Source of the DNA: Aquamicrobium sp.
GTDB taxonomy: Bacteria; Pseudomonadota; Alphaproteobacteria; Rhizobiales; Rhizobiaceae
Length of the DNA stretch: 10,766 nt
Assembly: GCA_014860725.1 (NCBI GenBank)
Contig: JACZJD010000780.1
Span: 1-10,766, forward strand
Reading direction: 5' to 3'
The notes below the pieces were generated by a model. The model did not search any database. It saw only the letters and a program-made list of their open reading frames with translations, and was not told where the DNA came from. A program made the translations under genes and the position numbers. This document shows positions 5,529 to 10,766 of this stretch, piece by piece; the first letter of the stretch is position 1, and every line of letters begins with the position of its first letter.

Positions 5529-7291
5529 TGCGTCCTCTTCTTCCGGCTCTGCAGTCTTTCCGGCGCGACCGGCGCGGCCAGTTCGCGATGATGAGCGCGA
5601 TCATGATGCCTGTCGCCATCGTCCTTGCCGCCGTCGCGGTCGACACCGGCTCGCTCTATCTCGAGAAGCGCCGTGCGCAGGGGCTCGCCGACCTCGCGGC
5701 GATCACCGCGGCGGCGAACCTCGCCAATGCCGAGGAGGCGGTGCGCCTCGTCTTCCAGGACAACGGCATCGACACCGTCGCCATCGGCACGCTGCGCGAG
5801 GACCGGCGCATCGCATGGCGCCCCGGCACCGACGTCGCCTCGACCGAGGATCAGGCGGTCATCGCCCTCGGCGAATATGTCGGCTCGCCGGCGCTCGTCC
5901 CGCAGGAGAGGTTCACGCCGGGTTCGGGGGCCAATCCCGGCCGGGTCAACGCCGTCAAGGTCACGTACCGGACCATCGGCTCGCGCCATTTCGGCGCAGC
6001 ACTGATCCCGCCGCCGCAGATCGTCGTCGAGGGCACCGCGGCCACGACCGTCAGCGCCGCCTTCTCCGTCGGATCGCGGCTGCTGGAGCTCAGGGACGGC
6101 ATCGCCAACAAGCTGCTCTCGGGGCTCACCGGCTCCAGCGTCGCGCTGTCGCTGATGGACTACAACGCGCTGCTCGGCGCCGACGTCTCGCTGCTGTCCT
6201 TCATCGACGCGCTGGCGGTCGAGCTCGACCTGACCGCCGCGGGCTACAGCGAGGTCCTCGACGCCGAGGTGACGGTCGGCCAGATCGCCGGCGCCATCGC
6301 GCGGATCGACGGCATCGGCCCGAAGGCCGAGACGGCGGCACGCAAGCTCAGCCTGCAGGCGGGCGGCACCAAGGCGCCCTCCTTTCCGCTCTCCCGGCTG
6401 ATCGGCCTCGACCGGCAGGTGGCGCGGGCGGAGATCCATCAGGTCGGGGCCGAGGTCGACGTGATGGAGCTCCTGACCATGGGCGCGGTGCTTGCCGGCA
6501 AGGGCAAGCAGGTGGCGCTCGACCTCGAGGCGACCGTACCGGGCCTGCTCGCCGTTTCCGTCGACCTCGCCATCGGCGAACCGCCGCAGCAGTCGCCGTG
6601 GTTCACCATCGGCTCCGGCGGCGAGGTGGTGCGCACCGCGCAGACGCGGCTGCGGGTCGTGGCCGAGATCGCGAACAACGCGCTCCTGACCAACCTTCTC
6701 GGCGCGCGCATCCGCATCCCGCTCTATCTCGAGCTCGCCTATGCCGAGGCGCGGCTGAAGAGCATTTCCTGCCCGACCGGCCGGCCGGACAGCGTCCAGG
6801 TCAGGATCGCGGCGCGGCCCGGCATCGCCAATCTCTACCTCGCCGAGGTCGACCCGAAGCGGATCGTCAACTTCGCCAATCCCGCGCCGCGCTCCCCGGC
6901 ACGGCTCGTCCAGCTGCCGCTGGTGAGCGTCACCGGGCAGGCGCAGGCCGAGATCGCGGCCATCGCCTATAAAGACCTGACCTTCACCGCCGGCGACATC
7001 GCGGCCGGCCGGATCAAGCAGGTCTCGACCGGCACGATTCTGACCTCGCTGACCGCGTCGCTCTTCTCCAGCCTGTCGCTGCAGGTGAAGGTGGAGCTCG
7101 GCCTGCTCGGCATTCCGCTCCTCATCCTGCCGCCCAACGTCACCGGCCTTCTCGGCCAGACCGTCGGTGCCGCGGCCCCTGCCCTCGACCTGGTGCTGAA
7201 CGAGTTGCTGCGGCTGCTCGGCCTGTCGCTCGGGCAGGCGGACGTGCGCGTCCACGGCGCGACCTGCGGCCGCGCCGTGCTGGTGCAGTAG
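5528..7291 (+). CDS. tadG: TadG-like protein with N-terminal Flp/Tad segment and long periplasmic region
   Basis: This 587-residue envelope protein is paired with TadE. The N-terminus DRRGQFAMMSAIMMPVAIVL (14-33) leads into a membrane helix ending near AVDTGSLYLEKRRAQ (37-51) and then LADLAAITAAANLA (53-66), the classic TadG/Flp opening (Pfam TadG-like N-terminal domain). The remaining 500 or so residues are predicted periplasmic. I see no MIDAS-type DxSxS motif, so the von Willebrand A domain of some TadG proteins appears absent; the length and sequence fit the shorter TadG-related (DUF2134-like) class. Only two cysteines were noticed, Cys415 and Cys580, both in the exported part, so a disulfide is possible. 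GGGAGG (5516-5521) six bases upstream of the ATG supports the start. The gene converges on ric with 17 bases between the two stops. Confidence 0.83.
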   Translation: MRPLLPALQSFRRDRRGQFAMMSAIMMPVAIVLAAVAVDTGSLYLEKRRAQGLADLAAITAAANLANAEEAVRLVFQDNGIDTVAIGTLREDRRIAWRPGTDVASTEDQAVIALGEYVGSPALVPQERFTPGSGANPGRVNAVKVTYRTIGSRHFGAALIPPPQIVVEGTAATTVSAAFSVGSRLLELRDGIANKLLSGLTGSSVALSLMDYNALLGADVSLLSFIDALAVELDLTAAGYSEVLDAEVTVGQIAGAIARIDGIGPKAETAARKLSLQAGGTKAPSFPLSRLIGLDRQVARAEIHQVGAEVDVMELLTMGAVLAGKGKQVALDLEATVPGLLAVSVDLAIGEPPQQSPWFTIGSGGEVVRTAQTRLRVVAEIANNALLTNLLGARIRIPLYLELAYAEARLKSISCPTGRPDSVQVRIAARPGIANLYLAEVDPKRIVNFANPAPRSPARLVQLPLVSVTGQAQAEIAAIAYKDLTFTAGDIAAGRIKQVSTGTILTSLTASLFSSLSLQVKVELGLLGIPLLILPPNVTGLLGQTVGAAAPALDLVLNELLRLLGLSLGQADVRVHGATCGRAVLVQ

Positions 7292-7300
7292 GGGGAATGC

Positions 7301-7317
7301 CCCGCGCTTTAGGCGGG
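7301..7317. terminator. Weak shared hairpin between convergent tadG and ric
   Basis: CCCGC (7301-7305) and GCGGG (7313-7317) can pair around a 7-base loop at the tadG/ric junction; GGGG-AATG-CCCC next to it is a second small option. The hairpin overlaps the end of ric and has no T-run on either strand, so any termination is weak or Rho-dependent. Confidence 0.25.
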
Positions 7318-7998
7318 CGCCGCACCGGGCGCGAAGCGCGGGAAGAGCACGTTGTTCTCGAGGTGGATATGCTCCATCAGGTCCTCGACAAGCTGCTCGG
7401 TGCCGACATAGAGCGCCTGCCACGAGCGGCACGCGCCTTCGGGCGGCGTGAAGCCGTCGGTCATGGTCTCGATGAGCGCGGCGAACTGGCCCTGCCCGTC
7501 GTGCTCGGCGCGCAGGTCGGCGATCGACCGGCCCAGCGCGCCGTCGCCCTTGTCCAGCATGGCCGGGAACAGCTCGGCCTCCTCCTTGTGCATATGTGTC
7601 TCCAGCTCCGCGGCCATGCGGCGCAGCGCCTCGGAAAGCCCGGCCGGAACGCGCGGGTGCTCGCGGTGCACCGCCTCGACCTTGCGCGACAGCGCGATCA
7701 GCTCCGGCAGCGCCCGCCGGTGCGCCTCGTGATAGCAGGTCCGGATGTGCTCGATCAGCGCGCCGCTGTCCATCGCGGCCGGAGCCTCAGCGGCCTCGAC
7801 CGCGATCCCGGCCAGCGCCCGCTCCAGTTCCGCCTGATCGACGCCGCGCCGCGCGGCGGCGGCCGCCAGATCGAGATCGCCGTTGCAGCAGAAATCGATC
7901 CTGAACCGGCGGAAGACCGCGGTCGCGCCGGGCAGGCTCGCGGCGATGTCGCCGACGGTGCGCCCCCGCAGCGCGGCGGCCGGATTGTCCTCAGTCAT
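7309..7998 (-). CDS. ric: Iron-sulfur cluster repair di-iron protein Ric (YtfE/ScdA/DnrN family)
   Basis: This 229-residue cytoplasmic protein repairs Fe-S clusters damaged by nitric oxide or oxidants, using a hemerythrin-like di-iron centre. The N-terminal ScdA_N domain (about 10-65) carries the paired cysteines in DFCCNG (Cys37-Cys38). The four-helix hemerythrin domain (about 78-222) carries the metal ligands. His84, His111, His135, Glu139, His166, His210 and Glu214 keep the spacing of E. coli YtfE His84, His105, His129, Glu133, His160, His204 and Glu208, with a constant +6 shift after the first. The full ligand set suggests an active protein. The ATG at 7998 has GGAG seven bases upstream. 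It is divergent from the NsrR-like regulator B, the usual arrangement for a gene induced by NO. An alternative role as a simple NO-reducing or iron-donating protein is discussed for the family. Confidence 0.94.
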   Translation of the reverse strand: MTEDNPAAALRGRTVGDIAASLPGATAVFRRFRIDFCCNGDLDLAAAAARRGVDQAELERALAGIAVEAAEAPAAMDSGALIEHIRTCYHEAHRRALPELIALSRKVEAVHREHPRVPAGLSEALRRMAAELETHMHKEEAELFPAMLDKGDGALGRSIADLRAEHDGQGQFAALIETMTDGFTPPEGACRSWQALYVGTEQLVEDLMEHIHLENNVLFPRFAPGAAPA

Positions 7999-8076
7999 GC
8001 TCGTGCTCCATGTCGATGATGTCGCCGAAGGAACCGCGTCCGCGACGCCGCCCCCGTGAATGGACAGGTTCGGTTA

Positions 8077-8101
8077 AAAATGGTATTTTCTTTACCAGTT
8101 T
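8077..8101. promoter_or_regulatory. AT-rich inverted repeat (9-7-9) between ric and Rrf2 regulator B
   Basis: AAAATGGTA (8077-8085) and TACCAGTTT (8093-8101) are inverted copies with eight of nine pairs matching, including a perfect TGGTA/TACCA core around TTTTCTT. It sits in the only strongly AT-rich patch of the ric/regulator B gap, 79-103 bases from the ric start. An operator or promoter element for ric is likely; it does not fit the NsrR consensus well, nor the TTGAT-N4-ATCAA FNR box. Confidence 0.45.
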
Positions 8102-8106
8102 ATAGT
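8101..8106 (+). promoter_or_regulatory. Candidate -10 element of Rrf2 regulator B
   Basis: TATAGT matches the sigma-70 -10 hexamer at five of six bases, 41-46 bases before the start codon. Transcription would begin near 8113, directly in front of the NsrR-like box. The -35 region is poor (AAATGG at a 17-base spacing), which would suit a promoter dependent on or modulated by a regulator. Confidence 0.4.
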
Positions 8107-8116
8107 CGCGCCAACA

Positions 8117-8131
8117 GGCATTGTAAATGCC
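8117..8131. promoter_or_regulatory. NsrR-like operator GGCATT-GTA-AATGCC
   Basis: This is a perfect 6-3-6 palindrome, 16-30 bases before the regulator B start codon. Its inner 13 bases (8118-8130, GCATTGTAAATGC) match the core of the gammaproteobacterial NsrR box, GYATTT-N-AAATRC, at 11 of 12 fixed positions. The outer flanks of that consensus (AAGAT and ATCTT) fit poorly. Placed over the predicted transcription start, it would give autorepression of the regulator and possible repression of divergent ric. Binding is inferred from the match and the gene context. Confidence 0.5.
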
Positions 8132-8146
8132 GGTCAGGGAGAGGCC

Positions 8147-8569
8147 ATGCGCCTTGCCGCCTTCACCGACTACGGATTGCGGACGCTGATGCTTCTGGCC
8201 GACGCGCCGGAAACGGCCACGACCACGGCCCATCTCGCCCGCAGGCTGGACATTCCCTACAACCATCTCGCCAAGGTGGTGCAGGATCTGGCGCGCGGCG
8301 GCTACATCGCCACCCAGCGCGGCGCGGGCGGCGGCATGAAGCTGTCGCGGCCGCCCGGGGCGATCCGTCTCGGCGAGGTGGTGCGGTTCCTCGAGCAGCG
8401 GCATGCGATGGTCGAGTGCTTCCGGCCGGACGGCGGCGCCTGCCGGCTGACGCCGGGCTGCCGCTTCCGCTCGAAGCTCGCCGCCGCGCGTGAAGCCTTC
8501 CTCGGCGAGCTCGACAAGAGCAGCATCGCCGACTGCGCCCATCCCGGCCCGGAAGTCGCCGCGCCGTAG
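8147..8569 (+). CDS. nsrR: Rrf2-family NO-sensing repressor B (NsrR-like)
   Basis: This 140-residue cytoplasmic Fe-S repressor begins MRLAAFTDYGLRTLMLLADA, very close to the NsrR opening and with the cluster-ligand Asp8. The DNA-reading region is LDIPYNHLAKVVQDLAR (34-50) with wing QRGAGGGMKLSR (57-68). The cluster cysteines are Cys91, Cys99 and Cys105, at the same positions as in regulator A; an extra Cys130 lies near the C-terminus. The ATG at 8147 follows AGGGAGAGG, a good ribosome site. Its 148-base divergent gap with ric contains an NsrR-like box, so the likely role is repression of ric and itself until NO destroys the cluster. The name nsrR is by family resemblance and neighbourhood; IscR- or RirA-like iron sensing is less likely because the TDYGLR/HLAKVV pattern is NsrR-like. 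Confidence 0.88.
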   Translation: MRLAAFTDYGLRTLMLLADAPETATTTAHLARRLDIPYNHLAKVVQDLARGGYIATQRGAGGGMKLSRPPGAIRLGEVVRFLEQRHAMVECFRPDGGACRLTPGCRFRSKLAAAREAFLGELDKSSIADCAHPGPEVAAP

Positions 8570-8573
8570 ATCA

Positions 8574-8594
8574 CTCCCCTCCGGCGGGAGCCGG
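8574..8594. terminator. Candidate bidirectional hairpin between nsrR-like gene and pgm
   Basis: The 33-base gap between the convergent stops holds two mutually exclusive stems: CTCCC/GGGAG (8574-8578 with 8586-8590) and CCGGC/GCCGG (8581-8585 with 8590-8594). Either could mark the transcript ends of both genes. There is no T-run, so intrinsic strength is doubtful. Confidence 0.35.
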
Positions 8595-8602
8595 CGAGCC
8601 GG

Positions 8603-10276
<1,674 letters not shown>

Positions 10277-10380
10277 TTAAGTTCCATGGCCGCAGCAGGT
10301 GGCGGCCCGCATGCGCGCCCTCTTCATGCCGCGCCCGCCCGCCGCCGCCAAGAGGCGAAATGCGCGCGCCGTGCCGCGGC

Positions 10381-10704
10381 TCATCGCGGGCTCCCGCCCT
10401 CGGCGATGAAGTGCGGGTTGGCGAAGGGCTCGTCGCCCGGCGCGGTGCCCGCGCCGTAGACGAACGGCCTGCCGTCGAGCCCCCGGGTCACTCCGCCGGC
10501 CGCCCGCAGCACCGCGTCGCCCGCGGCCGTGTCCCACTGCATCGTGCGCCCCATGCGCGGGTAGAGATCGGCGCAGCCCGCGGCCAGCAGGCAGAATTTC
10601 AGCGACGATCCGATGGACATGCGCTCCACCGGCCCGAGCCCGGCGATGTAGGCTTCCGTCTCCGGCGTGCCGTGCGAGCGGCTGACGACGAGGACGGGCG
10701 GGCT
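10381..10704 (-). pseudogene. cysQ: C-terminal part of CysQ-type 3'(2'),5'-bisphosphate nucleotidase; 5' part replaced by an inverted repeat
   Basis: The 107 readable codons match the C-terminal half of the inositol-monophosphatase-fold phosphatase CysQ, which removes 3'-phosphoadenosine phosphate made in sulfate assimilation. The visible order is PPVLVVSRSH, then MSIGSSLKFCLLAAGCADLY, then MQWDTAAGDAVLRAAGG. The WDTAAGD stretch is the family's second signature, with the Asp that holds a metal ion. A full protein has about 260 residues, so more than half is missing. Upstream of 10704 the sequence stops resembling CysQ and becomes an inverted copy of its own 3' region, which places TAG in frame at 10749-10747. 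The reading frame as it stands could only start at GTG 10629. I read the gene as intact in the organism and broken by a contig-end artefact, though a real rearrangement is not excluded. Confidence 0.8.
10440..10501. repeat. Inverted repeat, left arm (within cysQ)
   Basis: These 62 bases are the exact reverse complement of 10705-10766. This copy lies in the coding part of cysQ, shortly after the WDTAAGD motif, and is the original since it continues the CysQ frame on both sides. Confidence 0.9.
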
Positions 10705-10766
10705 GGCCGGCGGAGTGACCCGGGGGCTCGACGGCAGGCCGTTCGTCTACGGCGCGGGCACCGCGC
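10705..10766. repeat. Inverted repeat, right arm (window end, misplaced copy)
   Basis: Exact reverse complement of 10440-10501, with 203 bases between the arms, running to the last base of the window. Next to the junction both arms share GCGGGC after a single extra T at 10704, a microhomology expected from template switching. On the minus strand it breaks the CysQ frame. Confidence 0.9.

Noticed and set aside
5426..7432. 668-codon minus-strand open frame opposite tadG
   Set aside because: Its composition (Arg/Asp/Gly/Ala) is typical of antisense frames; it spans the tadG/ric junction and the 3' end of ric in another frame. The tadG frame has clear family motifs and a ribosome site.
8077..8101. 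FNR/Dnr-type box in the ric promoter region
   Set aside because: The dyad lacks TTGAT-N4-ATCAA, and its TGGTA/TACCA halves with a 7-base spacer do not fit CRP/FNR geometry.
7991..8542. 183-codon minus-strand frame covering the ric/regulator B gap and the regulator gene
   Set aside because: It lies antisense to the clearly real Rrf2 gene and its end crosses the ric ribosome site and start; no family resemblance.
10440..10766. Terminal inverted repeats of an insertion sequence
   Set aside because: The 203 bases between the arms are plain cysQ coding sequence with no transposase, and the left arm is itself in-frame cysQ.

Overview
This GC-rich window has compact, mostly co-directional gene blocks and looks like an alphaproteobacterial chromosome, most likely Hyphomicrobiales (Rhizobiales). 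That placement is inferred from gene families: a predicted homoserine-dehydrogenase-like SAF protein, an orphan TadE/TadG pair, NsrR-like Rrf2 regulators, a CysQ fragment upstream of pgm, and a short XRE protein. No rRNA, tRNA, CRISPR array, transposase or integrase was seen.

Layout. (1) Bases 1-2985, minus strand: a transport and metabolism cassette, read as oxidoreductase (2985-1669), periplasmic substrate-binding protein (1560-574), then an ABC permease that runs off the left edge. (2) Bases 3160-4345, minus: an endonuclease/exonuclease/phosphatase-fold protein followed 22 bases later by a 100-residue XRE-type protein. (3) Bases 4435-4881, minus: Rrf2 regulator A, divergent from (4) bases 5085-7291, plus: a one-base-overlapping tadE-tadG pair. 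(5) Bases 7309-7998, minus: the iron-sulfur repair di-iron protein Ric (YtfE/ScdA family), divergent from (6) bases 8147-8569, plus: Rrf2 regulator B (NsrR-like). The 148-base gap between them is the most AT-rich stretch in the window and holds two inverted repeats; one of them matches the core of the known NsrR box at 11 of 12 fixed positions. (7) Bases 8603-10231, minus: phosphoglucomutase. (8) Bases 10381-10704, minus: the C-terminal part of a CysQ-type phosphatase.

How the genes work together. Ric plus regulator B form a nitrosative-stress module: NO should attack the regulator's Fe-S cluster, release the shared promoter region and induce Fe-S repair. Regulator A has the same ligand set (Asp8, Cys91, Cys99, Cys105), so a second Fe-S sensor sits back to back with surface-appendage genes. 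The left cassette imports and oxidises or rearranges a small molecule that the sequence does not identify.

Oddest feature. The last 62 bases (10705-10766) are a perfect inverted copy of 10440-10501, inside the cysQ fragment. They replace the N-terminal part of that gene and place a stop codon in its frame. I read this as a fold-back chimera at a contig end, or less likely a real inverted duplication. I did not find a convincing previously undescribed system. The candidates most worth following are the Rrf2/Ric operator region, the Rrf2-tad pairing and the unassigned SAF-oxidoreductase/ABC cassette.
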